A stretch of DNA of 64,000 nucleotides, taken from the NCBI GenBank assembly GCA_947479085.1, contig CANJYB010000003.1:1-64000 (forward strand), written 5' to 3'. The notes beneath the pieces are model-generated. The model saw nothing but the letters and a program-made list of their open reading frames with translations, had not been told where the DNA came from and ran no database searches. Shown here piece after piece: positions 8,177 to 14,789 of the stretch. This stretch comes from Bacteroidota bacterium (GTDB taxonomy: Bacteria > Bacteroidota > Bacteroidia > 2-12-FULL-35-15). Position numbers and translations under genes: made by a program. Each line of letters opens with the position of its first letter. Positions within the stretch are counted from its first letter, which is position 1.

Positions 8177-8410
8177 ATGCGGGTAATTAATGTTATAGAA
8201 AGTACAAAACAAAACCCTGTCATGTCAATTGAATCTTTTGGTGTTTATGAAGAGCAACTTTCTCAGAATATCGTTGATGAAGCAGAGAGACTATTTGAGA
8301 TGAAGGCAAAAGAGAATGGTGTAGCAGAAGAAGAACTGGAAAGTGCTCTTGACGATGGCTATTATGGGAATGGAGATTATACTCTTTCAATTGTCTGGAG
8401 TACCATTTAG
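8177..8410 (+). CDS. Small acidic hypothetical protein
   Basis: A 77-aa protein, strongly acidic in its second half (EEELESALDDGYYGNGDY). Small acidic proteins of this kind are common on phages and in plasmid leading regions, where some mimic DNA or block restriction. That comparison is inference from charge alone. It has its own element signal. Confidence 0.6.
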   Translation: MRVINVIESTKQNPVMSIESFGVYEEQLSQNIVDEAERLFEMKAKENGVAEEELESALDDGYYGNGDYTLSIVWSTI

Positions 8411-8418
8411 TTGAACTC

Positions 8419-8444
8419 TTTTTTTTACATACTCTTAGATATAA
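8419..8444 (+). promoter_or_regulatory. Element promoter-like signal upstream of 8461 (box AGATATAA)
   Basis: CTC plus T8 at 8419-8426 and AGATATAA at 8437-8444. The box differs at two positions from ACCTATAA but keeps the 18-bp offset exactly, which argues the geometry is selected. Confidence 0.55.
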
Positions 8445-8460
8445 AATTAAAAATATACAA

Positions 8461-8631
8461 ATGGATAACTCTACAGATATTATTGCAACAGCAGTTGAAA
8501 GTGATTCTAAAATTAGATTAACTCAAACACAAAAGGACAGGGCAGTTGATGAAGACTTGGTTCATTATGATGGTATTGAATGGAAGTTTTTTGATGAAGA
8601 CTTGGAAAAACTTGAAGCGTTAAAGAAATAG
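8461..8631 (+). CDS. 56-aa acidic protein
   Basis: ATG at 8461 to TAG at 8629-8631. The protein is very acidic (ends FFDEDLEKLEALKK) with no recognised motif. It is supported by its own promoter-like signal upstream, by the next signal starting 5 nt after its stop, and by fitting the gene-signal-gene rhythm of the region. It is too short to judge on its own. Confidence 0.55.
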   Translation: MDNSTDIIATAVESDSKIRLTQTQKDRAVDEDLVHYDGIEWKFFDEDLEKLEALKK

Positions 8632-8636
8632 CTTTC

Positions 8637-8662
8637 TTTTTTTTAAAATTCTTTACCTATAA
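8637..8662 (+). promoter_or_regulatory. Element promoter-like signal upstream of 8667
   Basis: TTC plus T8 at 8637-8644, ACCTATAA at 8655-8662, offset 18 bp. The ATG starts 5 nt after the box. Confidence 0.65.
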
Positions 8663-8666
8663 GAAT

Positions 8667-9050
8667 ATGAGAAAGACAACCACTCTTGCGCTTGAGTTTG
8701 CCACAAATATGCGAGGAAAATTAAGTCCTGAAATAAAAGCAAGGATACAGGCTTTAATTGATAATCCTTGTCCACAAACTTGGAATGAAGCATACTCTTT
8801 AATCATAAATCATCGTGTTACTGTGTCAACCCTTTGGCAAGCTGTATTGGTTATAAATCCAAACTTTTGCAGAAAGAAAGATTGTTATACTGAATGGAGC
8901 GAAATACCCACAAGAGAAGTAATAATAAATGCAATAAATAATGCGGTGTTTAACCACGGCTGTCACGAAAGAGTTTTGAGTAAAGATGCTTATCAGGCAT
9001 TGAAGTTGGAAAAATATAGTGCTCTTTTTTTTGTAAAGTTCAACCTATAA
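8667..9050 (+). CDS. Hypothetical protein whose stop codon lies in the next gene's promoter box
   Basis: A 127-aa mostly helical protein (residues 1-60 include TLALEFATNMRGKLSPEIKA and WNEAYSLIINHRV) with four cysteines and a CHER motif. Its last codons run through the T tract of the next signal, and its TAA stop is the final TAA of that ACCTATAA box (9043-9050). Either the C-terminus truly overlaps the promoter, or an earlier stop was lost. Function unknown. Confidence 0.6.
   Translation: MRKTTTLALEFATNMRGKLSPEIKARIQALIDNPCPQTWNEAYSLIINHRVTVSTLWQAVLVINPNFCRKKDCYTEWSEIPTREVIINAINNAVFNHGCHERVLSKDAYQALKLEKYSALFFVKFNL
9025..9050 (+). promoter_or_regulatory. Element promoter-like signal upstream of 9061, inside the 3' end of 8667
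   Basis: CTC plus T8 at 9025-9032, ACCTATAA at 9043-9050, offset 18 bp. The whole signal lies inside the preceding coding frame. Confidence 0.6.
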
Positions 9051-9060
9051 TACAAGACAA

Positions 9061-9267
9061 ATGAAAACAACACATAGCAAATCGGAACTTAAATGGCACT
9101 TGGAGAATAATGTTATTCCAAAACTTTCCTCAGCCGCAATCAGTGGGATTCTAACTACAGTGGATTTATTTAATGATGGAAAACTACGTCTTGATAATGA
9201 AATCAAAGAAGGTGCAGGCATTACAGTTAGTGAGATGTTTCAAGACGTAAAAATAGAAATAGAATAG
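9061..9267 (+). CDS. Small hypothetical protein
   Basis: A 68-aa protein, largely helical with an acidic C-terminus. It has no recognised domain. It follows an element signal by 10 nt, and its TAG abuts the next signal. It belongs to the monocistronic short-gene run. Confidence 0.55.
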   Translation: MKTTHSKSELKWHLENNVIPKLSSAAISGILTTVDLFNDGKLRLDNEIKEGAGITVSEMFQDVKIEIE

Positions 9268-9293
9268 TTTTTTCTCATCACTCCGATATATAG
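9268..9293 (+). promoter_or_regulatory. Degenerate element signal upstream of 9299 (box ATATATAG)
   Basis: T6 begins at 9268 directly after the preceding TAG. ATATATAG lies at 9286-9293 with the 18-bp offset kept. The ATAGAATATATG wording just before the ATG recurs before 10692. Confidence 0.45.
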
Positions 9294-9298
9294 AATAT

Positions 9299-9589
9299 AT
9301 GAAACCAATTGATTTTAATACACCTTTGGATACTCTTGAAAAAGGCTTTAGGAAAATAAAAACAATCCGAGGAATAAATACAAAGTATGAATTTCTTACA
9401 GGAGAAAATGCCCATGATGCTGCCGCATTGCTGTTGTCAGTTCATTACGGTTCAAATGAGGAAGTTGCCCATATTAAGGAATTAATTATTAAAAGCCATA
9501 AACGCCAATTTCCAAATCGTGCAGCTTTGAAACGAATTAAAATGGCAAGTGGATTTTACGCTGTTCATAGAATTATGCGTGGCAAATAG
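9299..9589 (+). CDS. Hypothetical basic protein
   Basis: A 96-aa basic protein, helical in its second half, with KSHKRQFPNRAALKRIK that could bind nucleic acid. I do not recognise a family. It is preceded by a degenerate signal and followed directly by a strong one. Confidence 0.55.
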   Translation: MKPIDFNTPLDTLEKGFRKIKTIRGINTKYEFLTGENAHDAAALLLSVHYGSNEEVAHIKELIIKSHKRQFPNRAALKRIKMASGFYAVHRIMRGK

Positions 9590-9595
9590 CTATTC

Positions 9596-9621
9596 TTTTT
9601 TTCTGATTTTGTTACCTATAA
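9596..9621 (+). promoter_or_regulatory. Element promoter-like signal upstream of 9626
   Basis: TTC plus T7 at 9596-9602, ACCTATAA at 9614-9621, offset 18 bp. The ATG starts 5 nt after the box, as at 7364 and 8667. Confidence 0.65.
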
Positions 9622-9625
9622 AGGC

Positions 9626-10039
9626 ATGATAGCAGAAATAAAAAACAAAGCAAAAAAGACAGATTTTAGGCTGCTGTCAATTGAAGAAACAAGGAACTGG
9701 AGAGAAGATATTGCAAAAGCATGTGGACGGATATATGGAGTTTACTTTTACAACAAAAATGAACATACCTACTGCTGTGAACTCGCTCCGTCCTATTCTC
9801 TTATTCCACTTTATAGTTATTCGGAAAATGAAATTAAAGATGGAATGGCTGAGGAACTAATTAATGGAGATGCACTTTGCTCTAATGTTATTTATGTTCA
9901 CGTTTCACAAGTTGACAAATTGAAAACACAACCCGCACCTGCCAGCCTAAATGGAATTTACTATGAAAACGGAGGGAAAAAATATCGTGAGATAATGGAG
10001 ACCGCAGAAGAATATCTCAAATGCAACCATCAAATTTAA
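9626..10039 (+). CDS. Hypothetical protein, first of a two-gene unit
   Basis: A 137-aa soluble protein with no recognised motif. It has cysteines in its central part (TYCCELAPSYSLIPLYSY). The next gene starts only 13 nt downstream without its own signal, so 9626 and 10052 are probably co-transcribed. This is one of two gene pairs in the element that share a signal. Confidence 0.6.
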   Translation: MIAEIKNKAKKTDFRLLSIEETRNWREDIAKACGRIYGVYFYNKNEHTYCCELAPSYSLIPLYSYSENEIKDGMAEELINGDALCSNVIYVHVSQVDKLKTQPAPASLNGIYYENGGKKYREIMETAEEYLKCNHQI

Positions 10040-10051
10040 AAAACAAACAAT

Positions 10052-10330
10052 ATGAAATCTAACACAAAATATCTCTTCATTAGCTTAACAATTAGAAATG
10101 GAGAATATGAATATACATCCATTTCTGTACACGAAATATCATCAAGAAAAAGTGTCAAAAAATTCGGACGAGATTATGCAAAGAATTTTTATGGTGGAAA
10201 ATCATTTAAGAATTCTCCCGAAGAAGATTGGTATTATTTTAACTGCGGAGAAGTTGCCGTTAAACTCTCAACAGTAGAGCAAATAAAGAAAGAAGAATAT
10301 GATGTCCTCAACAAATTTCAGTTTAGATAG
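10052..10330 (+). CDS. Hypothetical small protein
   Basis: A 92-aa protein with alternating beta-like segments and a basic centre (SSRKSVKKFGRDYAKNFYGGKSF). It lacks its own promoter-like signal and follows 9626 by 13 nt, so it is likely the second gene of that transcript. Its function is unknown. Confidence 0.6.
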   Translation: MKSNTKYLFISLTIRNGEYEYTSISVHEISSRKSVKKFGRDYAKNFYGGKSFKNSPEEDWYYFNCGEVAVKLSTVEQIKKEEYDVLNKFQFR

Positions 10331-10334
10331 TTTC

Positions 10335-10360
10335 TTTTTTTTAGAAAAAGTTACCTATAA
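10335..10360 (+). promoter_or_regulatory. Element promoter-like signal upstream of 10368; decides the start
   Basis: TTC plus T8 at 10335-10342, ACCTATAA at 10353-10360, offset 18 bp. A frame that opens at 10299 would place this signal inside the gene, so the ATG at 10368 is the likely start. Confidence 0.65.
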
Positions 10361-10367
10361 ATGTAAG

Positions 10368-10658
10368 ATGGATATAATAGAAAAAATAAAAGAAGTAGCT
10401 TTCATAGCAGCAATATTAGGAGACCATTTTGTTGAATCTCTTTATCCAATTATGCAGGAGAGAGGCACAGGATATATATCGACAGCAGAAGAAATAGCGA
10501 AATGGTCAATAGAGTTCTACAAGAAGCACAAGGATACTGACTGGGAAGAAGTACTTGAAAATGGAATAAAGCCATTGTCAGAAGAAATGAAGAGCGTAAT
10601 TTGTTACGATGATTGCATTGTAGATTTTGGATATTGGAAACTCAGTAAATTTAGGTAG
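10368..10658 (+). CDS. Hypothetical acidic protein
   Basis: A 96-aa protein starting MDIIEKIKEVAF. It is helical and acidic. The longer version from 10299 is rejected because it would translate the T tract as a run of Phe and overlap the previous gene. No family is recognised. Confidence 0.6.
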   Translation: MDIIEKIKEVAFIAAILGDHFVESLYPIMQERGTGYISTAEEIAKWSIEFYKKHKDTDWEEVLENGIKPLSEEMKSVICYDDCIVDFGYWKLSKFR

Positions 10659-10691
10659 TTCATTCTTTTAAAGAATGTGGGAATAGAATAT

Positions 10692-11183
10692 ATGAAAGAT
10701 GTTACTTTTAGAATCGTTTCGGAAAAAGTAAAGATATTTGACACTGGAGAATTATGCGTGATGCTGATTCTGTCAGAAGGAAAATATTTGGTTGAAGTAG
10801 TAAACAGGATAAGTAGTATTGGGCGAATACAAATAGCATCAAGGAAAGATGCGGAGTTTATGGTACGTACAATTGAGTGCTGCTTCCACCGTTATAGAAA
10901 TATAATTGATGCCGAAATAGCCTTTGGAAAAGCCTTTTCATTAAAAGACCTTGATAAAATTATATTTGTTATTTATTCAACCAACAGAATTATTACTCAA
11001 GATGATATTGTTTACCTTAGAAAGAACATTGAATTCAGGACCATAATAAAAAAACATCATCACTATTTGGAAAAACAAAAAGGAGCTGTTACCATCTATA
11101 TTCTTCCAGACTTTAGTAAAAAACCATTTGCCTATCTTGTCGGAACTGAATACCTCCGAGATTTAAAATTCCGATTTCTTTAA
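10692..11183 (+). CDS. Hypothetical protein, 163 aa
   Basis: The start ATG at 10692 (MKDVTFRIV) is preferred over a GTG at 10677 because ATAGAATATATG spans the ATG exactly as at 9299. The protein is basic, with a KKHHHYLEKQKGA block near residue 125 and no recognised fold. The upstream signal is the weakest in the run: TTC plus T4 at 10666, and only TAGAATAT at the expected place. Confidence 0.6.
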   Translation: MKDVTFRIVSEKVKIFDTGELCVMLILSEGKYLVEVVNRISSIGRIQIASRKDAEFMVRTIECCFHRYRNIIDAEIAFGKAFSLKDLDKIIFVIYSTNRIITQDDIVYLRKNIEFRTIIKKHHHYLEKQKGAVTIYILPDFSKKPFAYLVGTEYLRDLKFRFL

Positions 11184-11214
11184 CCCTAAAATGAAAAAGA
11201 AGGATTTGTTTTTC

Positions 11215-11239
11215 TTTTTTTGAAAATTCAGACCTATAA
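11215..11239 (+). promoter_or_regulatory. Element promoter-like signal upstream of 11249 (offset 17)
   Basis: TTC plus T7 at 11215-11221 and ACCTATAA at 11232-11239. This is the only clear site with a 17-bp rather than 18-bp offset. Confidence 0.6.
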
Positions 11240-11248
11240 ACTAAAAAA

Positions 11249-11392
11249 ATGTATGCCCAAAAAGACAAACTATCACTTAGTATAATAATGATAGTTGGCA
11301 AAAAACAAGAATGTAGCAAAGACAGGGGTTTTGGAGTAAATGAGAAAATCAAAAAAATACCAACTGTCATTTACAAGCAAAATAAACTATAA
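11249..11392 (+). CDS. 47-aa protein overlapping an inverted repeat
   Basis: ATG at 11249 to TAA at 11390-11392, 9 nt after an ACCTATAA box. The peptide is basic (GKKQECSKDRGFG, then NEKIKKIP). The DNA also carries an 8-bp inverted repeat at 11268-11296, so the stretch may serve as a recombinase site as well as, or instead of, a gene. The signal upstream is the main support for translation. Confidence 0.4.
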   Translation: MYAQKDKLSLSIIMIVGKKQECSKDRGFGVNEKIKKIPTVIYKQNKL

Positions 11393-11401
11393 ATGATAGT
11401 T
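11268..11401. repeat. TGATAGTT repeats beside the resolvase gene
   Basis: AACTATCA at 11268-11275 and TGATAGTT at 11289-11296 form a perfect inverted repeat with a 13-bp spacer. A further TGATAGTT lies at 11394-11401. A near copy (AACTATCT) at 12427-12434 lies on the other side of the resolvase gene. The arrangement could be a resolution (res) site, but this is unproven. Confidence 0.4.
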
Positions 11402-11462
11402 GTTTAGGATTTCAGAAAAGTCACTCACATAAATTTATTGAAGTAATTATTAAAAAGAAAAG

Positions 11463-11490
11463 CTGCAAAATAAAATTTGCAGTTTTTTTT
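11463..11490 (+). terminator. Rho-independent terminator
   Basis: CTGCAAA (11463-11469), 6-nt loop, TTTGCAG (11476-11482), then T8. This is the clearest intrinsic terminator in the element. It closes the short-gene run before the resolvase. Confidence 0.85.
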
Positions 11491-11517
11491 ATTTCTTAAA
11501 AATACTAATTCCCTTTC

Positions 11518-11543
11518 TTTTTTTTCGTTTCTTAAACCTATAC
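11518..11543 (+). promoter_or_regulatory. Element promoter-like signal upstream of the resolvase (box ACCTATAC)
   Basis: TTC plus T8 at 11518-11525 and ACCTATAC at 11536-11543, offset 18 bp. It sits between the terminator and an inverted-repeat operator. Confidence 0.6.
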
Positions 11544-11547
11544 AATT

Positions 11548-11570
11548 ATAATAACGTTCGTAGTTATTAT
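11548..11570. promoter_or_regulatory. Perfect 8-bp inverted repeat, likely operator of the resolvase gene
   Basis: ATAATAAC (11548-11555), a 7-bp spacer, GTTATTAT (11563-11570). It begins 5 bp after the promoter-like box, where a bound protein would block initiation, so resolvase autoregulation is plausible. None of the other element signals has such a repeat. Confidence 0.5.
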
Positions 11571-11586
11571 TGGTAAAACTAAAGAA

Positions 11587-12330
11587 ATGAAAAAATACAT
11601 CACTTATTTTCGGGTATCAACTGTAAAACAAAATATTTCTCACCTTGGACTCGAAGCACAAAAATCTTCGGTGGAGCAATATGTCAAAAATGTCAATGGA
11701 GAAATTATTGATTCTTTCACCGAAGTTGAAACAGCTGGTTCAAAAGATAAAATTTCAGTTGACAAACAAGTAAGCATTGAAAGTTTGTTATCCAAACGTC
11801 CACTATTATTGAATGCTTTAAAATTAGCAGAAGCAAATGGAGCAATAATAGTAGTGAAGGAAAGCTCACGATTGACAAGGTATTCACTACTTATGGAATT
11901 CCTTCTCAAGAGTGGTATAACCTTTGAATTCGCTGATGCTCCAAGCGATACAGCTTTCATTGTAAAACTTAAAACAAGTTTAGCCGAAGAAGAATTATTG
12001 AGAATTTCTGAAAGAACTAAGGCAGCGTTAAAAGCCCTTAAAGACAGGGGATTCAAGCGTGACACAAGTAAACATGGATTAACAGAAGAAAATATAAAAA
12101 AAGGAAAAGACAGAAGAAAGGAGTTGGCAAGCTTAAACGATAACAATAGAAAGGCTTCTGGGTATATTATACTGCTTCGCAATTCAGGTAGTACTCTTCA
12201 ACAAATTGCAGATAAGCTGAATTCAGAAGGTTTTAGAAGTAGTCGGGGAAAACAATTTAGACCAAGCAATGTTTTGATGTTGTTAAATAGAGCACTTCAA
12301 ACAAATGAATTAATTCAAAAAAATACTTAA
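11587..12330 (+). CDS. Small serine recombinase (resolvase/invertase family)
   Basis: A 247-aa serine recombinase. The N-terminus has YFRVSTVKQ with the catalytic Ser at about residue 11, followed by the KESSRLTRYS arginine motif near residue 100. The C-terminal 60 residues (GSTLQQIADKLNSEGFRSSRGKQFRPSNVLMLLNRA) form a helix-turn-helix like that of resolvases. It lacks the long C-terminus of integrases, so it probably resolves multimers or inverts DNA rather than integrating the element. It lies behind its own terminator, promoter-like signal and operator-like repeat, and TGATAGTT-type repeats flank it. Confidence 0.9.
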   Translation: MKKYITYFRVSTVKQNISHLGLEAQKSSVEQYVKNVNGEIIDSFTEVETAGSKDKISVDKQVSIESLLSKRPLLLNALKLAEANGAIIVVKESSRLTRYSLLMEFLLKSGITFEFADAPSDTAFIVKLKTSLAEEELLRISERTKAALKALKDRGFKRDTSKHGLTEENIKKGKDRRKELASLNDNNRKASGYIILLRNSGSTLQQIADKLNSEGFRSSRGKQFRPSNVLMLLNRALQTNELIQKNT

Positions 12331-12386
12331 TCCGAAGACACCAGTATTATCAAATGATGCAAGGGAATACTCTTACATTGCACTTC

Positions 12387-12412
12387 TTTATTTTGCATTC
12401 ATTGACCTATAA
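12387..12412 (+). promoter_or_regulatory. Element promoter-like signal upstream of DUF2779 nuclease
   Basis: TTC, an interrupted T tract from 12387, and ACCTATAA at 12405-12412, offset 18 bp. The leader to the ATG at 12452 is 39 nt and contains the AACTATCT repeat. Confidence 0.55.
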
Positions 12413-12451
12413 TATATAGTAAAACTAACTATCTTTGAAAAATAAAATCTG

Positions 12452-13807
12452 ATGAATTACGCTAAACACATTTTTTCCAAAAGCACTTTTTTGTATTTTT
12501 TGCAATGCCCCAAACGCCTCTTTTTGCACAAATTCAAAGGAGAATTGCGTAACCCTGAAGATGAAGCCCAACAATCAATTTTTTCTTCAGGAACAAATGT
12601 TGGTTTGTTGGCTCAAGGACTTTTTCCAGGAGGTATTAATGCTGAACCACCTGATGCGTTTTCATATCATCTTTCTGTTGCGAAAACTCAACAATTAATT
12701 AAAGAAGGCGCAGAAGTCATATACGAGGCCTGTTTTAACTATGATGGTGTTCTTTGTGCAATTGATATTCTTGTAAAAGAAAAAAATTTATGGTATGCTT
12801 TTGAAGTCAAAGGAACAACTACTGTGAAACAACCGCATAAAATTGATGCAAGTTTGCAGTATTTTGTATTGACAAACTCTGGAATTCAACTTGAAGATAT
12901 TTTTATTGTTCACCTGAATAATCAATATGTTCGGAGGGGAGAAATAAATGTGCAGGAATTATTCACGAAGCAATCAATTCACGAGCAAGTTAAGGAGCAA
13001 CAAGAATTTATTGAAACAAAAATTGTCGAACTAAAGAAAGTTGTTGCATACAAAATAGAACCAATTGTTGAAGTTGGTAAGCATTGCGAAAAACCTTACC
13101 CTTGCGACTTTACGGGCTTTTGCTGGAAGAATGTTAATGAAGAGGAAACAAAATCAGAACGTGAAGAATATATAAACAAAGAATATTTGAACGAATTCTT
13201 TAGCGAACTACAATACCCATTATTTTATTTTGATTTAGAGACCGTAAATCCAGCGATTCCAGAATTTAATTTTTCACGACCTTATCAACAAATCCCATTT
13301 CAATATTCTTTGCATATTCAGAGAAATAAAGATTCGGAACTTGAACAGAAAGAATTTTTAGGAGATGGGTTAACAGACCCAAGAGAGGTATTAGTAAAGG
13401 AATTGCTTGCATCACTTGGAAATGAAGGAAGCATTATTGTGTGGAACCAAACATTTGAAATATCAAGATTGAAAGAACTTGCAAGAGATTTTCCAATTTA
13501 CGAAAAACAAATTTACGATGTGCTTGAACGTGTTGTTGATATAATGATTGTATTTAGAAAAAAAATGTTTTATCATCCAGATTTTAATGAATCCTACAGC
13601 ATAAAAAAAGTATTGCCAGTGCTTGTTCCAGAATTAAGTTATAGTGATTTGTCAATACAGGATGGGGGTAGCGCAAGTTTAATTTATTCAGAATTGAAGA
13701 ATCAAACTGAAGAAATACAAATTGAACAAAGAAAGAACCTCTTGGAATATTGCAAACTTGATACTTTGGCGATGGTGAAGATATTGGAAAAAATAAATTT
13801 TACTTAG
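12452..13807 (+). CDS. DUF2779 nuclease: Cas4-like PD-(D/E)XK domain fused to DEDD exonuclease-like domain
   Basis: A 451-aa two-domain protein. The N-terminal part starts with the Cas4-like FLQCPKRLFLHK block, then an AIDILV...FEVKG core (PD-(D/E)XK) and a cysteine cluster (C...YPCDFTGFC) that could hold an Fe-S centre. The C-terminal part carries FYFDLETV near residue 250, VWNQTFEISRL near 335 and YCKLDTLAM near 435, the three motifs of an RNase H-like DEDD exonuclease. This matches the DUF2779 family. All expected acidic residues are visible. It is probably a DNA nuclease used in element processing, defence or anti-defence; the precise role is unknown. It carries the element signal. Confidence 0.85.
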   Translation: MNYAKHIFSKSTFLYFLQCPKRLFLHKFKGELRNPEDEAQQSIFSSGTNVGLLAQGLFPGGINAEPPDAFSYHLSVAKTQQLIKEGAEVIYEACFNYDGVLCAIDILVKEKNLWYAFEVKGTTTVKQPHKIDASLQYFVLTNSGIQLEDIFIVHLNNQYVRRGEINVQELFTKQSIHEQVKEQQEFIETKIVELKKVVAYKIEPIVEVGKHCEKPYPCDFTGFCWKNVNEEETKSEREEYINKEYLNEFFSELQYPLFYFDLETVNPAIPEFNFSRPYQQIPFQYSLHIQRNKDSELEQKEFLGDGLTDPREVLVKELLASLGNEGSIIVWNQTFEISRLKELARDFPIYEKQIYDVLERVVDIMIVFRKKMFYHPDFNESYSIKKVLPVLVPELSYSDLSIQDGGSASLIYSELKNQTEEIQIEQRKNLLEYCKLDTLAMVKILEKINFT

Positions 13808-13820
13808 TTGGCATTTACAA

Positions 13821-14020
13821 TCACGAAATGTATAGTAAATTGACTAAATCAGATTTGTTCCATTTTGTTGAAATTTTCTCATCCTGGCTGTCAAGTTTTC
13901 CATTTTTTAGGACAAATATTTTTTTAACGCCTTCCAGGGCAGCATCATTGTCATGGCTGTTAGGAGATGGTTGAAACAATATGAAAAAACTAAGATTGTT
14001 GATACTTAAACAAAAGAAAA
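13821..14020 (-). pseudogene. Coding-like remnant downstream of mmpA
   Basis: In the gap between 13807 and 14036 a minus-strand frame ends at the TGA at 13821-13823. It reads like real protein (EGVKKIFVLKNGKL, then STKWNKSDLVNLLYIS) but has no start codon, and upstream it dissolves into low-complexity codons. It does not resemble the Fic-type mobile mystery protein B that usually follows MmpA. It is probably the 3' end of a decayed gene. Confidence 0.3.
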
Positions 14021-14035
14021 ATGATTCATTATAAT

Positions 14036-14542
14036 CTATTTTTTATCCCAAAACGACCTCGGAAAATCTAGCATTAAAACCCTTGCATGTTGGACTGCGG
14101 AATTAATAACTTGATAGTGCCCCCTCTTTTTTATTTTTAATTCATCTGGCAGGTCATTATATAAAATCTCTGCTTTTTCATTATAATGTGGCAATATCTT
14201 ACCATAAAAACTATCATTTGTATGAACAAATCCGTAAACAAGTTTAAGCCCCAAAGCCTTTCCAAACCTTCGAAGTGAATTCAAAGAAATCGTACCCGCC
14301 CTTTCGCCTTCTTCAAATTCTTTGATTGCCTGAGATGTGACAGGGGATGCCTCTTTTGTTTTTACATCTTTATATCTTTCGCCAAGCTGCCTCCTGGACA
14401 TATTAATTTTTGTTCTAATTTCTTTTATCCAGCCAGTATCTGGAACTTTTCCATCAATCGGCTTAAATGACACCAATAATTTGTCAAGTTCCTTTAGCTT
14501 GATTAGAATGTCTTGTTTTGTTGTTTCTGAATCGTTTTCCAT
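14036..14542 (-). CDS. Mobile mystery protein A (XRE-type helix-turn-helix)
   Basis: A 168-aa protein matching the mobile mystery protein A family: GWIKEIRTKINMSRRQLGER near residue 45, then EGERAGTISLNSLRRFGKALGLKLVYGFV near residue 85. These proteins carry an XRE helix-turn-helix and usually precede a Fic-family partner (protein B) like a toxin-antitoxin pair. Here no partner follows, only a short coding-like remnant. It is expressed from a chromosomal-type promoter (TAACTTTG at 14575-14568), unlike its neighbours, and runs against them, which suggests it is a cargo acquisition. There is a C-terminal extension of about 50 residues. Confidence 0.85.
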   Translation of the reverse strand: MENDSETTKQDILIKLKELDKLLVSFKPIDGKVPDTGWIKEIRTKINMSRRQLGERYKDVKTKEASPVTSQAIKEFEEGERAGTISLNSLRRFGKALGLKLVYGFVHTNDSFYGKILPHYNEKAEILYNDLPDELKIKKRGHYQVINSAVQHARVLMLDFPRSFWDKK

Positions 14543-14567
14543 TGTATTTGAATTTCTGTTTCAAATG

Positions 14568-14575
14568 CAAAGTTA
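14568..14575 (-). promoter_or_regulatory. Bacteroidota -7 promoter box for mmpA
   Basis: Read on the minus strand, TAACTTTG matches TAnnTTTG exactly and lies 25 nt upstream of the mmpA ATG. It shows that chromosomal-type promoters also exist in the element, on cargo rather than core genes. Confidence 0.6.
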
Positions 14576-14700
14576 AATAATTTAAAGTTATAACATTTAT
14601 TTTTAAAATATAATTAAAGGCTATAGCTTTAAGTAAAATGCCATAATTTACTAAGTTGAATTTCAAGTTATTGAAAACAAGTAATATATGAATGCAATTC

Positions 14701-14726
14701 TTTTTTTGTTTTTTGGCAAACTATAA
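14701..14726 (+). promoter_or_regulatory. Element promoter-like signal upstream of the sigma-4-like gene
   Basis: TTC plus T7 at 14701-14707 and AACTATAA at 14719-14726, offset 18 bp. The 63-nt leader to the ATG at 14790 contains the GCTGGTAAAGC repeat element. Confidence 0.55.
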
Positions 14727-14734
14727 ATGTATAA

Positions 14735-14770
14735 GCTGGTAAAGCCAACCATCAGAATAAAGGGGGCAGA
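14735..14770 (+). repeat. GCTGGTAAAGC...GGGGGCA element, copy A
   Basis: This 36-nt leader element is about 80% identical to 16712-16748. Both have CTGGT, AAAGC and an ACC-containing arm ending in CAG that can close a short hairpin, then AGAAT and a G5CA end. Conservation of unpaired blocks as well as arms suggests an RNA element or protein-binding site rather than a simple hairpin. Confidence 0.45.
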
Positions 14771-14789
14771 CAAATAAAAATTAAAAGAA

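Noticed and set aside
10299-10367. N-terminal extension of the 10368 gene
   Set aside because: It would overlap the previous gene and translate the T tract and box.
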